Source: Rhodobacteraceae bacterium UBA2553 (GTDB taxonomy: Bacteria > Pseudomonadota > Alphaproteobacteria > Rhodobacterales > Rhodobacteraceae). Taken from it: DNA of 16,613 bases. Under the pieces are notes generated by a model. It was not told the origin of the DNA. It worked only from the letters and a program-made list of their open reading frames with translations, and made no database searches. The number at the start of each line of letters is the position of its first letter. Positions within the stretch are counted from its first letter, which is position 1. Below, piece by piece: positions 7,027 through 15,141 of this stretch. The DNA lies in contig DDMF01000104.1 of NCBI GenBank assembly GCA_002340515.1, positions 7,379-23,991 on the forward strand, written 5' to 3'. A program made the position numbers and the translations under genes.

Positions 7027-8352
7027 ATGAGTGACGATTTTGCGAAGTGGGTGGATAGCGGTTGTCCGGACAATGATAAGATCGACGGTGAAGATGTAGG
7101 CTCAACGCATGCTCAAAAGCTTGCACAAAAAACATCCGACAGAACCAATTTTGCGGCTGAAGCCAAAGGCAACGATCACGCCGAACATTTCAGGCGGGAG
7201 GTTGATGCCGCTGTGATGCCAATGACGTCAAAGCAAATTTTGACGAAGTCAGCAAAGGCAAAAACGCATAAATCGATCAAGGGCCGTGCGTCTGAATTGG
7301 CGGTCAAAATGGTACCATTGCAGGACATCAAACCCGTCCTGTCATCACTTTACCTTGTCAAAGGCTGGCTGGACCGTGGAGCGTTGTCAGTCGTTTTTGG
7401 CGAAAGCAATGTCGGCAAGACTTTCTTCGCGCTTGATCTCGCCGTTCATGTTGCGGCGGCAAGAGATTGGCATGGCCATAAAGTCTCAGGCAAACTCGGG
7501 CACACTAGCCCAGTGGTGTATGTGGCATGTGAGGGCGGGCAAGGACTGCGCAACCGCATTGCGGCGATCCGTCAGAATGATCCCGACTTAGCGGCGGCGG
7601 CTGAACCCAACTTTATGCTACTGCCCACAAGTCTGGACCTTTGCGGCTGCAACGATGCGGGGGCATTGATCGACGCAATTGAGAACCGCTGTAGGGCCCC
7701 TTCTTTGATCATCATCGACACACTGGCAATGGCATTTGGCGGCGGTGATGAGAATACAGCCAAGGATATGGGTCTTTTCATAGCCAATTGTTCGCGCCTG
7801 AAGACAGAAACCGGGGCGCACGTCATGGTTATCCATCATAGCGGCAAAGATACAAGCAAGGGTGCACGTGGCAGCAGCAGCCTTAGGGCGGCAGCTGACA
7901 GTGAGATAGAATTAACCCGCTCTGGTGGTGTGATCATGGCAAACGACCGCAAGCAACGCGACAAAGAGAAAGGTGATGTCTTTGCCTATAAGTTGCGAAG
8001 CGTTTTTCTAGGCAGCGATGAAGATGGTGACGCGGTGACATCTGCTGTAGTCACGGTAACTAAGCCTGTGAAAAAGGCAACTCATCTCAAGGGGCAGTTA
8101 TTGATTGCAAAGCAGGCGCTCGAGGCTGCGTTGGCTGATCATGCAGAGACAATACAGCGCCAAGGCTTCCCCAAAGACAGTCAATGCGTATCAATCGGTA
8201 AATGGCGAGAGTTTTGTCATCGTTTAGGTCTAAGCAAAGGTAGTAGTGATAGTGCAGCACGCACAGCTTTTCTTCGCGCACAGAAGGCGCTGACAGAGAA
8301 AGGGATTGTGAGTGCCTTTGACGGCTTTGCTTGGTTGTCCTCGGATGAATAG
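7027..8352 (+). CDS. RepA-like AAA/RecA-fold replicative helicase
   Basis: This is a predicted hexameric DNA helicase or ATPase of the plasmid RepA (AAA_25) type, likely driving element replication. The ATPase core covers about residues 96-330: GALSVVFGESNVGKT with Walker A GESNVGKT (125-132), CEGGQGLRNRI (168-178), Walker B LIIID (227-231), VIHHSGKD (268-275) and RGSSSLRAAADSEIEL (281-296), all in RepA order. Residues 1-90 are polar and probably unstructured. Residues about 350-441 form a separate C-terminal part that could be a winged-helix DNA-binding domain. No primase domain is seen, unlike the phage P4 alpha protein, so priming would need a host or other enzyme. A GGGAGG ribosome site supports the start. 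Confidence 0.86.
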   Translation: MSDDFAKWVDSGCPDNDKIDGEDVGSTHAQKLAQKTSDRTNFAAEAKGNDHAEHFRREVDAAVMPMTSKQILTKSAKAKTHKSIKGRASELAVKMVPLQDIKPVLSSLYLVKGWLDRGALSVVFGESNVGKTFFALDLAVHVAAARDWHGHKVSGKLGHTSPVVYVACEGGQGLRNRIAAIRQNDPDLAAAAEPNFMLLPTSLDLCGCNDAGALIDAIENRCRAPSLIIIDTLAMAFGGGDENTAKDMGLFIANCSRLKTETGAHVMVIHHSGKDTSKGARGSSSLRAAADSEIELTRSGGVIMANDRKQRDKEKGDVFAYKLRSVFLGSDEDGDAVTSAVVTVTKPVKKATHLKGQLLIAKQALEAALADHAETIQRQGFPKDSQCVSIGKWREFCHRLGLSKGSSDSAARTAFLRAQKALTEKGIVSAFDGFAWLSSDE

Positions 8353-8355
8353 CCT

Positions 8356-8454
8356 GTCACGCAACGCTACATCACGTCACATGTCACGTTTTGTTTTCGA
8401 TCTTCATGACGTCACATACGTCACACACTCCTATAGGAGTGTGACGACTGTGAC
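8356..8454. repeat. Iteron-like array of GTCAC motifs (candidate replication origin)
   Basis: Seven copies of GTCAC or its complement lie in 99 bp: forward at 8356, 8376, 8383, 8411 and 8420; reverse at 8441 and 8450. Five of them share the longer unit CGTCACA. Neighbouring pairs are 7-9 bp apart, and the last forward and first reverse copies flank a 20-bp palindrome. The array begins directly after the stop of a RepA-like helicase gene, where plasmids and P4-like elements often carry iterons for their initiator. An operator array for the AlpA-like protein is the alternative. Confidence 0.6.
8424..8443. repeat. Perfect 20-bp palindrome inside the iteron-like array
   Basis: CACACTCCTATAGGAGTGTG is fully self-complementary, with a CTATAG centre. 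With the flanking motifs the dyad extends to CGTCA/TGACG, with two unpaired bases in the left arm. No T tract follows on either side, so it is not a standard terminator. An extruded hairpin at an origin or a dimer binding site fits better. Confidence 0.6.
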
Positions 8455-9122
8455 GGTGATCTGTGGTGGTTTAAATTTGCCACGAATGAACGGGTGCGAT
8501 TTAAGGGAGAGCGCCAACTGCCCCAATGCTGCTCGCGATGGTTACTTTTCGCGCAGAATATTAGAAAGCAAAACAACCACGGTTACAAAGATGAAAAACA
8601 GCTTTAGTAGATTTTTTCCACATTGGGATTGAAGCTATCAAGCGTTTCATGTTGGCCTCGGAGATTGTCTTTCAGCAACTGATGGTGGGGGAATAGGCGG
8701 CGTTTGTAATTCTATGCCTGTATATCAATCACATGGAAGGTGGCCTAAGGAGAATTTATTCAATAAGCTCGAGATAAACCTTGAGCAAACCAAGCCTAAC
8801 TTTTGACTAAAACAGAGATATCTCAGATCTAAACCGCAGTTAGATTTAGGTTATTTGGCCACCGAAAGAACCAAATTGTGCGCGACATCCCGGACGAAGC
8901 CATGCACAGGCGAACGCTTTAGAGTTATTTGCTCGTGGTGCGGACGCGAAGAACGATCTTTAGAACTTTTGGTCTGCCGAATTGAAACGACATCAATAAA
9001 TCAGGTGATATGCAAGATCGATAAAAGGGACCGTACTTTCGGTGATTGAGGCGCGGGTGATGGCTACCCCGAAGCTTCCGCATTTTTTCAAAACTGCAAA
9101 ACGTAGTTTAGTTTCGAACCTG

Positions 9123-9141
9123 TGAGCCCGTCAGGGGCTCA
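9123..9141. terminator. Hairpin downstream of the defence operon (possible terminator)
   Basis: TGAGCCC-gtcag-GGGCTCA forms a perfect 7-bp GC-rich stem with a 5-base loop. It lies 25 bp past the stop of the last leftward gene, so it may end the restriction operon transcript. No run of Us follows on the minus strand, so intrinsic termination would be weak or Rho-assisted. Confidence 0.4.
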
Positions 9142-9165
9142 ACAGCTTTCATTTGGAGAGATCGC

Positions 9166-9810
9166 TTACTGCTGATCAAACGCTGCTAAAAGTTCGGTAT
9201 AATGGGCAGAATGGTCACCATCGTTGTTCGCCATACCGCGCTTCGTCAAGGTGCCCTTGTCTGGCAAAATGTAGCTGTCGATCCGACGTTCCGGGACCTC
9301 GCACCAAGTCAGGTTGAAAGCCGCGTTCTTGGGGAAGAAAAACATGCTGCCGTAAGGCAAGTTGTCGTGCACCCACCACGCAAGCGCCTTCCAAGACATA
9401 CCAGCGTCAAAGTAAGGGATGAATGATGGAACGACCAAACACACCGTTGCGCCTAGGTTCCCGTCTGTGTTTCGTTCGTCCCATATGTGGCCACCATAGT
9501 TTTTTTCGTTCGCAGCACAGGTGTAGCCGCTCTGTTTGGCTTTCTGCATTTTGTTGCCGAAACCATTAACTTCCTTCGAGCGGTACGCTGATCTGATGGC
9601 CAGTCGCCCAAAGCGATCTTGCAAAGGTTCGAGCAGATTTTCGCAAATCTGTTTTCCCGCCTCAATCGCCATATCTGGATTATCCGGGATATTCGACAGC
9701 CCGTGAAGGTGCCCGATTTCGCTGTAGAGAAAGTCACGCATGAAAAATGTCTTTGAAAGTTGGACCCGTCCAAAATCATCCAGCGTTGTAACAGAAGCGG
9801 GTTTCTTCAT
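9166..9810 (-). CDS. M15-peptidase-like protein, zinc site apparently degenerate
   Basis: This 214-residue protein resembles the M15 (D-Ala-D-Ala carboxypeptidase / endolysin) fold. RLAIRSAYRS at 69-78 matches the strand with SAYRS seen in that family, GGHIWDERNTDGNLGATV at 106-123 aligns with the SxHxxGxAxD zinc motif but keeps only H108 and possible D111/D116, and LPYGSMFFFP followed by WCEVPERR (169-176) stands where WxHxS is expected, with Glu in place of the zinc His. It could be an altered hydrolase or a non-enzymatic relative. There is no signal peptide. An AGGGAG ribosome site lies 11 bases upstream. It is the last gene of the restriction operon, 72 bp after hsdR. The family call is tentative. 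Confidence 0.5.
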   Translation of the reverse strand: MKKPASVTTLDDFGRVQLSKTFFMRDFLYSEIGHLHGLSNIPDNPDMAIEAGKQICENLLEPLQDRFGRLAIRSAYRSKEVNGFGNKMQKAKQSGYTCAANEKNYGGHIWDERNTDGNLGATVCLVVPSFIPYFDAGMSWKALAWWVHDNLPYGSMFFFPKNAAFNLTWCEVPERRIDSYILPDKGTLTKRGMANNDGDHSAHYTELLAAFDQQ

Positions 9811-9882
9811 TTTCGTTCGTTCTCCCTAACTAGTTTTATTCAGGTTTGGACAAAGCTGTGACGACCTTGCAGTTCACTGTCT

Positions 9883-12800
9883 TCATGCAGCGGCGGTTTG
9901 ATTGACCCGCCGCACTATTGAGATGATGTCTGCAGTCTGCTCCTGCTTAAAAACCCCCATAATCCCCATGTCATCCATGTCCGTGAATGGGCTTTCATAG
10001 AACGATTTTGGGTCGACGATGCCGTTTTCGCTCAAGCTGTTTATGATGAGTTCGATGAATTCGGTCTGGTTGGCGGACAACTGATTGGAGACGACAAAGT
10101 CACTAAACACAGCTTTGGCGGTCGCACGATCCAAGCCCGTCAAAGATCGAAGGAAAACGCCAAGTCCTCCATCATTTTTGAGATCCTCGAGCAAGTTTTC
10201 ATCCGCCACTCCTTCTGAAAGAAGCATGCGCTGCAAGTCAGCGAGGTCGCCTTTGGTTAGCTGTTCTGCCCGCCTTATTTTTTGCAGTGATATGTTGTCC
10301 GAATGTGTCTCGATGAACTGCCGCATCTTCGCCCGGAAGCGGACTTTATCAACCCCACTTCCCACTTCAGGCAGGTCGATTGCAATCGAAGTGCCGATGC
10401 TATCTTCAAAATCCGTGACCACGTTTTTGCGTTCCGTCGGCTGGATCAAGTCAGCCAAATTTCTTAGGCGGCGACGAAGGTCTTCAAGGATGTCGGCAGT
10501 TACATCTCGCCAGAAGTCGTCGCTTTGCATGTCCAAAATCAGTTCTAGTTCTTTCGCAACAGCGGGCACATTCGACAGACCTTCCAACACTGAAGCAAAT
10601 GATACGAGGCGTCTTTGAATGTTTGCAAAGGCCGCATCCCCGCGCAGCAAAAGTAACTGGGCGTTCAACACTAAAAGGTCGAACTGTTTTGCCGCGAGCC
10701 CACCATCCTCAAAGGAGGAAGGTAATCCTGCAACGTCTTCTACCAAAGCTAGACGCGCATCCAAATCAAGGCTCTCCCATGCATCTGGTTCCTGGAAACG
10801 TTCCACTGCGCGTCGCGCTTGCCTGACTATGAAATTTTCGAGGTTCATTCCTAAAACCTCAAATCGCAGCCGATCCTTGATATCTGCCAGCAGCGCCGTC
10901 TCCGCCTCGCTTTCTTCCAAAGCAGAAATCAATTCTAAACGGGACACAAAAAGCCGCTCGCTGATTGGCCGCGCAGACGGGCCATCGGTAACCTGCGGGT
11001 TTGCGTTGAAGAACTCTAGGTTCTGACAAAAATCAAATATGACGAATTCTTCTTTGTCCTGCCCGGGCCCAAACAAGTCGACACAAGTTCGTGTGCCGCG
11101 ACCAACCATTTGCCAGAATTTGGTGCGGGAACGAACGATCTTGAAGAAAACAAGGTTTACCACCTCAGGTACGTCGATCCCAGTGTCCAGCATGTCCACT
11201 GATACTGCAATATGAGGGGTTTTCTCAGCTTCCGAAAAGTCGTCGATTAGAGATTGAGCGTAGGTCACATTGTAATCGACGACGCGAGCAAATTCGCCCT
11301 TGAAGTGTGGATAGTTGGCATCGAACCTTTCGGCGATGAAGTTGGCGTGCTGGCTGCTCTTTGCAAAAATAATGGTTTTGCCGAGGCGATCCCCACCGGC
11401 AACTTTGATCCCATGCGTCATAAGGTGTTCCAACACCTTGTCGATTGTGTCCTTGTTGAACAGCCATTTGTTCAGATCAGAGGATTCAACGCGATCAGGG
11501 ATAGCGCCATCATCATCCCATTCAATCGCATCCCACTCAGCCTTTTCTTCGTCGGGAAGGCTGTCGTAGTCGATACCATCACGTTGAAATTTCAATGGAA
11601 CGGAGATTGATTTTGGTGGGACGAGATATTCATCCGCCACGGCATCTTCGAGGTCATAGCTGTCGGTTGGTATGCCCCGCTCTAGCTCGAAGAGAGAATA
11701 GGTGTCGCGGTCGATTTCTTCGCGTGGGGTCGCGGTCAGACCGACCAACAACCCGTCAAAATAATCAAAGATTGCTCGGTATTTTCTATAAACGGAGCGG
11801 TGCGCTTCATCGATCACGATAAGATCAAAGTGACCGGGGCCGAACTGTTTTTGTCCACCTTTTACCTCATCAATCAATCCCATCATTGTCGGATAGGTCG
11901 ACAGAAAAACGCGTGCGCCCGTGTGGTCGTTTTTGGCCGGATCATGCTTTTGCAAAAGATTTGCGCTGGCCGCCGTTGGTAAGTGTGTTTTGAAGGCATT
12001 GTGCGCCTGCTTCACCAGCGCAACGCGATCCGCAAGAAACAGCACTCGCCTGACCCAATTGGCGCGCATCAGCTGATCGATCAGGGCGATGACGGTCCTT
12101 GTCTTGCCACTGCCGGTCGCCATCACAAGTAAAGCCTTTCGCTGCTTATCCCGCTCAAACGCCTCGCCAACTCTTCGAATGGCCCGTTGCTGGTAGAACC
12201 GCCCAGCGATGTCCTCGTCAACTGACACACGGTCTAGGGCCTTCTTGGTGCCCCTGCGTTGATGTAGCAGAACCAGCTCATCCTTCTTAAGGAAACCCGA
12301 GACACGGCGCGGTGGATACATCTGATCGTCCCAGAGCCAATGCTCATAGCCGTTCGTTGTGAACACAACGGGACGGCGGCCATACTTCGCCTCAAGGCAA
12401 TCTGCGTAGAGCTTGGCCTGCTGCTGACCGGTCCGGCTGTCCTTCTTAGTGCGCTTGGCCTCTATGACAGCCAATGGTTTGGCGTCATCGCCCCAAAGGA
12501 CGTAGTCGACAAAACCCTCACCGGACGTGCTCGGCATGCCCATCACCGGAAACTCGCGGTCACGCTCCTGATCAAGGGGCCATCCGGCCTCTGCCAACAA
12601 GAGATCGATGAAGGCATCACGGGTGGCCGCTTCGTTATAGTCGTGGTTGTCCGGAACGGCCTTGTTGGCCTCTCGCAGCTGAGCGATTTCGGCCTGAACC
12701 CGTTCCAGTTCTGCCTCCACAGCCTTGCGCCCCTCCTCAGAGGTACGTGCTGCTGCCTCAGCGGCCTTAAGCGCCTTGGCATCGGCGTCATGCTTTTCTT

Positions 12801-13275
12801 TCAATGAATGGATCTGCGCGACGGTACTGGCGCTGATCGTCAGGGTTTTTTCCAATTTAGAGGCATCAAATTGCAGTGCTGAGTCGGGCTTGGCCCCTTT
12901 GGCGTAGGTGCGGGCGATCCAATAGCAGACATGGAACAATTCACGCACCACCGCCGCCGCGTCCTGCGGCTTGATCGGTTTGCCGCTGTCATGGGCGGCG
13001 CGGTTGCCTTGGTCCTTGATGAAACGCGCCTTGGTGACGATGGCCGGGCCTGTGAGCTGCGCCAGAGAAGGCTCTGCGATTAAGGCGGCGAGCGTGTCTT
13101 GATAAGGTGAGCGCATCGACGGGTCGTTGCGGTAAATCCATTTGATCGCTGTTTCCAGCGTCAGACGCGCCCAAAAACATGCACCACGCGGGTCCGACAG
13201 TGCGGCACCTTCCGCCTTCTTGGCATGAACCAGCAGGTCAGGAAAATTGATCTGTAAGAACGCGAACTGTGTCAT
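9883..13275 (-). CDS. hsdR: Type I restriction enzyme R subunit HsdR (EcoEI-like)
   Basis: This is the motor and nuclease subunit of a type I restriction-modification complex (R2M2S). Residues about 20-125 form a DUF4145-like N-terminal domain with a HEPN-type GNRAAH (90-95). A coiled coil spans about 155-208. The nuclease motif follows: D257 in FVDYVLW and E272-A-K274 in VIEAKR. The superfamily 2 helicase has ATGSGKT (386-392), IDEAH (488-492), LTATP (513-517) and QMVGRGTR (722-729). The C-terminal third fits the EcoEI R C-terminal domain that contacts the methylase. The 1130-residue length is normal and the frame intact, so the enzyme should be functional. The start overlaps the upstream stop by ATGA. 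Confidence 0.96.
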   Translation of the reverse strand: MTQFAFLQINFPDLLVHAKKAEGAALSDPRGACFWARLTLETAIKWIYRNDPSMRSPYQDTLAALIAEPSLAQLTGPAIVTKARFIKDQGNRAAHDSGKPIKPQDAAAVVRELFHVCYWIARTYAKGAKPDSALQFDASKLEKTLTISASTVAQIHSLKEKHDADAKALKAAEAAARTSEEGRKAVEAELERVQAEIAQLREANKAVPDNHDYNEAATRDAFIDLLLAEAGWPLDQERDREFPVMGMPSTSGEGFVDYVLWGDDAKPLAVIEAKRTKKDSRTGQQQAKLYADCLEAKYGRRPVVFTTNGYEHWLWDDQMYPPRRVSGFLKKDELVLLHQRRGTKKALDRVSVDEDIAGRFYQQRAIRRVGEAFERDKQRKALLVMATGSGKTRTVIALIDQLMRANWVRRVLFLADRVALVKQAHNAFKTHLPTAASANLLQKHDPAKNDHTGARVFLSTYPTMMGLIDEVKGGQKQFGPGHFDLIVIDEAHRSVYRKYRAIFDYFDGLLVGLTATPREEIDRDTYSLFELERGIPTDSYDLEDAVADEYLVPPKSISVPLKFQRDGIDYDSLPDEEKAEWDAIEWDDDGAIPDRVESSDLNKWLFNKDTIDKVLEHLMTHGIKVAGGDRLGKTIIFAKSSQHANFIAERFDANYPHFKGEFARVVDYNVTYAQSLIDDFSEAEKTPHIAVSVDMLDTGIDVPEVVNLVFFKIVRSRTKFWQMVGRGTRTCVDLFGPGQDKEEFVIFDFCQNLEFFNANPQVTDGPSARPISERLFVSRLELISALEESEAETALLADIKDRLRFEVLGMNLENFIVRQARRAVERFQEPDAWESLDLDARLALVEDVAGLPSSFEDGGLAAKQFDLLVLNAQLLLLRGDAAFANIQRRLVSFASVLEGLSNVPAVAKELELILDMQSDDFWRDVTADILEDLRRRLRNLADLIQPTERKNVVTDFEDSIGTSIAIDLPEVGSGVDKVRFRAKMRQFIETHSDNISLQKIRRAEQLTKGDLADLQRMLLSEGVADENLLEDLKNDGGLGVFLRSLTGLDRATAKAVFSDFVVSNQLSANQTEFIELIINSLSENGIVDPKSFYESPFTDMDDMGIMGVFKQEQTADIISIVRRVNQTAAA

Positions 13276-14141
13276 TTCATCGTCGCCAGCTTTGCAAGTA
13301 CATCCGAGGCACTTAGCCCCAAATATACCTCGTTGTTGTTTGCTTCAGTCCGATGGGCAGCAAACATTTCGCCCAATGCAGCTTCGGCCCGAACGGCATT
13401 TTGAACCGTACCCAAAGGCTGCTTTACATCGATCAACCATTGCGGCTCAGAACTCACCCGGTATTTGTTGAAAGATGAAACCCGGCCATCAGGATCAGTG
13501 GAATGACCAATTTTCAAGGTCTTGCTGCCCTTCCCAAGCGTTGCAACATAAATGAAGTTCAAAGCATCACGATCAGACGGGGGAACGGTGTACCCTTCAA
13601 TGCGAACTGGATGTTTCTGCCGCAGCGCCTCGTTACGCTGCTGCATGGCTGAGTATTTGTAAGCGGCCAATGCGACCTCATTGGCTTGCTCTTTGAAAAC
13701 TGTGAGCATGCTTTGCGCCAGCGTTTCATTCACATATTCGGCGGAGCTGACGGATCGTAGCGTATGCGTGTCGGAATCATATCCGTCCAATGACTTGAAT
13801 TTTGGGGGATCTGAAATTTCCCATGTGCGGATCGGCTGCAAAGCGTAGGGCCATTGCAGATCATAGTCAGATAGCTCGATGTCATAATCAGTGAGAAGTG
13901 AATTCTGCCGCGTTACCTGCCAAACGGAGACGAGCCGCCCTTTTTGTTTCTCGGGTACCACGGCACCGTGACCGGGGCTGCTGCTAATCACGCCAAACAC
14001 CAGATCGCCGTCAGATACGATGTTGCGAGCCATGGAGCGCGCCGAAGAGTTGCTGAACGTCAAGGGCCAACCTTTGTTGGCGCGTCCCCCAAAGGTATAA
14101 GTTTCGCCGCGTCCGTAGATGTAAGTGAAGAAGACACGCAT
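13272..14141 (-). CDS. PUA/EVE-like domain fused to GIY-YIG (T5orf172-like) nuclease
   Basis: The C-terminal half (about 194-285) matches the T5orf172/Mug113 group of GIY-YIG nucleases: NFIYVATLGKGSKTLKIGHS (195-214), then DPDGRVSSFN with R220, E253 in RAEAALGEMF and NNEVYLG (269-275). The N-terminal 110 residues look like a PUA/EVE-type reader: NSSARSMARNIVSDGDLVF (31-49), GRLVSVWQVTR (68-78) and WPYALQPIRTWEISDPP (97-113). EVE domains bind modified bases, so this may be a modification-dependent nuclease, but that part is an inference. It lies inside the restriction operon: its stop overlaps hsdR (ATGA) and its start follows a 49-codon gene by one base. It could alternatively regulate or proofread the type I complex. 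Confidence 0.68.
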   Translation of the reverse strand: MRVFFTYIYGRGETYTFGGRANKGWPLTFSNSSARSMARNIVSDGDLVFGVISSSPGHGAVVPEKQKGRLVSVWQVTRQNSLLTDYDIELSDYDLQWPYALQPIRTWEISDPPKFKSLDGYDSDTHTLRSVSSAEYVNETLAQSMLTVFKEQANEVALAAYKYSAMQQRNEALRQKHPVRIEGYTVPPSDRDALNFIYVATLGKGSKTLKIGHSTDPDGRVSSFNKYRVSSEPQWLIDVKQPLGTVQNAVRAEAALGEMFAAHRTEANNNEVYLGLSASDVLAKLATMK

Positions 14142-14142
14142 A

Positions 14143-14292
14143 TCAGTTTATCTCAACTGTGCCGAGGGACGTATCGACCAACTCGCTCGGGACCTGTCGC
14201 CCCATCGCAGTCTGAACAACGCCGAATGCGGTATGCTCGGCATCGTCATGGGAATCAGGTAAGCTGAAGGTCCTGATAACAATCCGAGTCAT
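14143..14292 (-). CDS. Small unknown protein (49 aa) within restriction operon
   Basis: This short gene fills the whole gap between its neighbours. Its ATG overlaps the stop of the upstream Abi-like gene (AAATGA), and its TGA is separated from the ATG of the PUA/GIY-YIG gene by one base (TGATATG). The product begins MTRIVIRTFSLPDSHDDAEH and ends GTVEIN. It is acidic in the middle, soluble and of unknown function. The tight punctuation on both sides is strong evidence for a real gene, since all other junctions from hsdM to hsdR have the same style. It might be a small partner, such as an antitoxin or adaptor, for one of its neighbours. Confidence 0.65.
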   Translation of the reverse strand: MTRIVIRTFSLPDSHDDAEHTAFGVVQTAMGRQVPSELVDTSLGTVEIN

Positions 14293-15140
14293 TTGGCTTC
14301 ACCGTAGAACGCGGAATGGGGATCACAGCCATCGTTGATGTAGGGAAGAATTCCAGACAGCATCACTGAAACTGCGATGACGTCTTCAATGCCTAGATCG
14401 CGTTGTTTCGAGGCCGGTGTCCCTTTGTGCCGGATGTCTGGGTAGTCCGATGAGAACCCATAGACCTTGGCAACCATGTCGCAAATGCCTGTCTCCAAGG
14501 CTGAATGCGGAAGCTTCAGCATCTCCTTACTCATTTTTCCCAAGGTTGTTCCCTTAAGTGCAGGGTTCTTTTGCCCAAGAGCCTCAAGAAGGTTCATGTG
14601 CCGAACAAATAACAATCCTATCCGGTTAGGAGACGGGTCCGCTTTGATGTCTCGAAACGCGTCCTCAAAGTACCGAAGCGACGTGTCAATATCTGCATCT
14701 TCCATCGCTTGAGCCCTTAGATCATTGATCAGGCGGGCGAAGACGCCGGGCAGCGTCGGATGCAAGCTGCAAGGACGTCGAAGGTCATAGCGGAGGCTGT
14801 ATTTGTCAAGGAAATCGCGGATCAGCAGGAAGTATTTGTTGGTCAGAGCCTCGTTGCCGAAATCTTCGATGACGGTGTGAGCACGTTCAAGGAAATCGAT
14901 GGCGGCGAGTTCACCCTGCAAGGCAGTTGCCTTGGTGTCTCGGAAGGCGATACGGGCCTGATCTTTGTCATCCACAATTGCCGCTAAGGACGTGGCTGGG
15001 TCTAGTTGGTCAGAGAAGGACTTGTTCAATTCGCGGTAAAGTTCACAAAACAGGTCGTCCGGTGCGTCGCGATGATCGGCCAGCTTACGCCATACCTGCC
15101 GCCACATCTCTGACCAGACACCGATGATCTCGCCGCGCAT
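14289..15140 (-). CDS. Unknown protein with Abi-like C-terminal region
   Basis: The product has 283 residues if started at 15140. An upstream ATG at 15191 would give 300 residues but would overlap hsdS by 50 bp. The 15140 start is preferred because it gives the junction TAAGATG, one base after the hsdS stop, with GGGGGA upstream as ribosome site. The protein is helical and soluble. Its C-terminal part, with YPDIRHKGTPASKQRDLGIE about 40 residues before the end and a final hydrophobic helix, recalls the RHG-type ending of abortive-infection (Abi) and HEPN-like proteins. That likeness is weak, and no nuclease motif is certain. Its place between hsdS and hsdR suggests a defence role linked to the type I system. 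Confidence 0.6.
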   Translation of the reverse strand: MRGEIIGVWSEMWRQVWRKLADHRDAPDDLFCELYRELNKSFSDQLDPATSLAAIVDDKDQARIAFRDTKATALQGELAAIDFLERAHTVIEDFGNEALTNKYFLLIRDFLDKYSLRYDLRRPCSLHPTLPGVFARLINDLRAQAMEDADIDTSLRYFEDAFRDIKADPSPNRIGLLFVRHMNLLEALGQKNPALKGTTLGKMSKEMLKLPHSALETGICDMVAKVYGFSSDYPDIRHKGTPASKQRDLGIEDVIAVSVMLSGILPYINDGCDPHSAFYGEAK

Positions 15141-15141
15141 C

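Larger units (their letters stand above)
8353..9165. other. Long region without a convincing gene
   Basis: The first 100 bp hold an iteron-like array and a 20-bp palindrome (separate entries). From about 8460 to 9120 I see no protein gene that I trust. A 64-codon frame at 8855-9049 needs a TTG start, has no clear ribosome site and shows only one CxxC pair. A 7-bp stem hairpin lies at 9123-9141. The length and lack of genes fit an origin region or the junction between the replication module and the leftward cargo operon. Confidence 0.55.

Noticed and set aside
8356..8454. CRISPR array
   Set aside because: The repeat units are only 5-7 bp, occur in both orientations and have irregular spacing, unlike CRISPR repeats.
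8312..8632. 106-codon frame overlapping the helicase end and the iteron-like array
   Set aside because: It starts with GTG inside the helicase gene and its middle translates the GTCAC repeats into low-complexity V/T/H text, so it is a by-product of the repeats.
8692..8700. AATAGGCGG shared with 4531-4539, considered as direct repeats marking element ends
   Set aside because: Nine bases in common over this length can arise by chance, and the flanks do not match.
8855..9049. 64-codon frame with a CxxC pair in the gene-poor region
   Set aside because: It needs a TTG start, has no convincing ribosome site, is isolated and I recognise no family. The CxxC alone is not enough.
9105..9145. Possible tRNA, suggested by GTTCGAA on the minus strand next to a GC-rich hairpin
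   Set aside because: The flanks of GTTCGAA do not pair as a T-stem and no acceptor or anticodon arm fits, so it is a chance match.
9837..9889. 16-codon ORF starting at the hsdR stop (ATGA overlap)
   Set aside because: The punctuation matches the operon style, but 16 codons is too short to support as a gene without conservation data.
10085..10618. 177-codon plus-strand frame inside hsdR
   Set aside because: It is entirely antisense to the well-supported hsdR coding region and is Ser/Arg-rich, as expected for a shadow frame.
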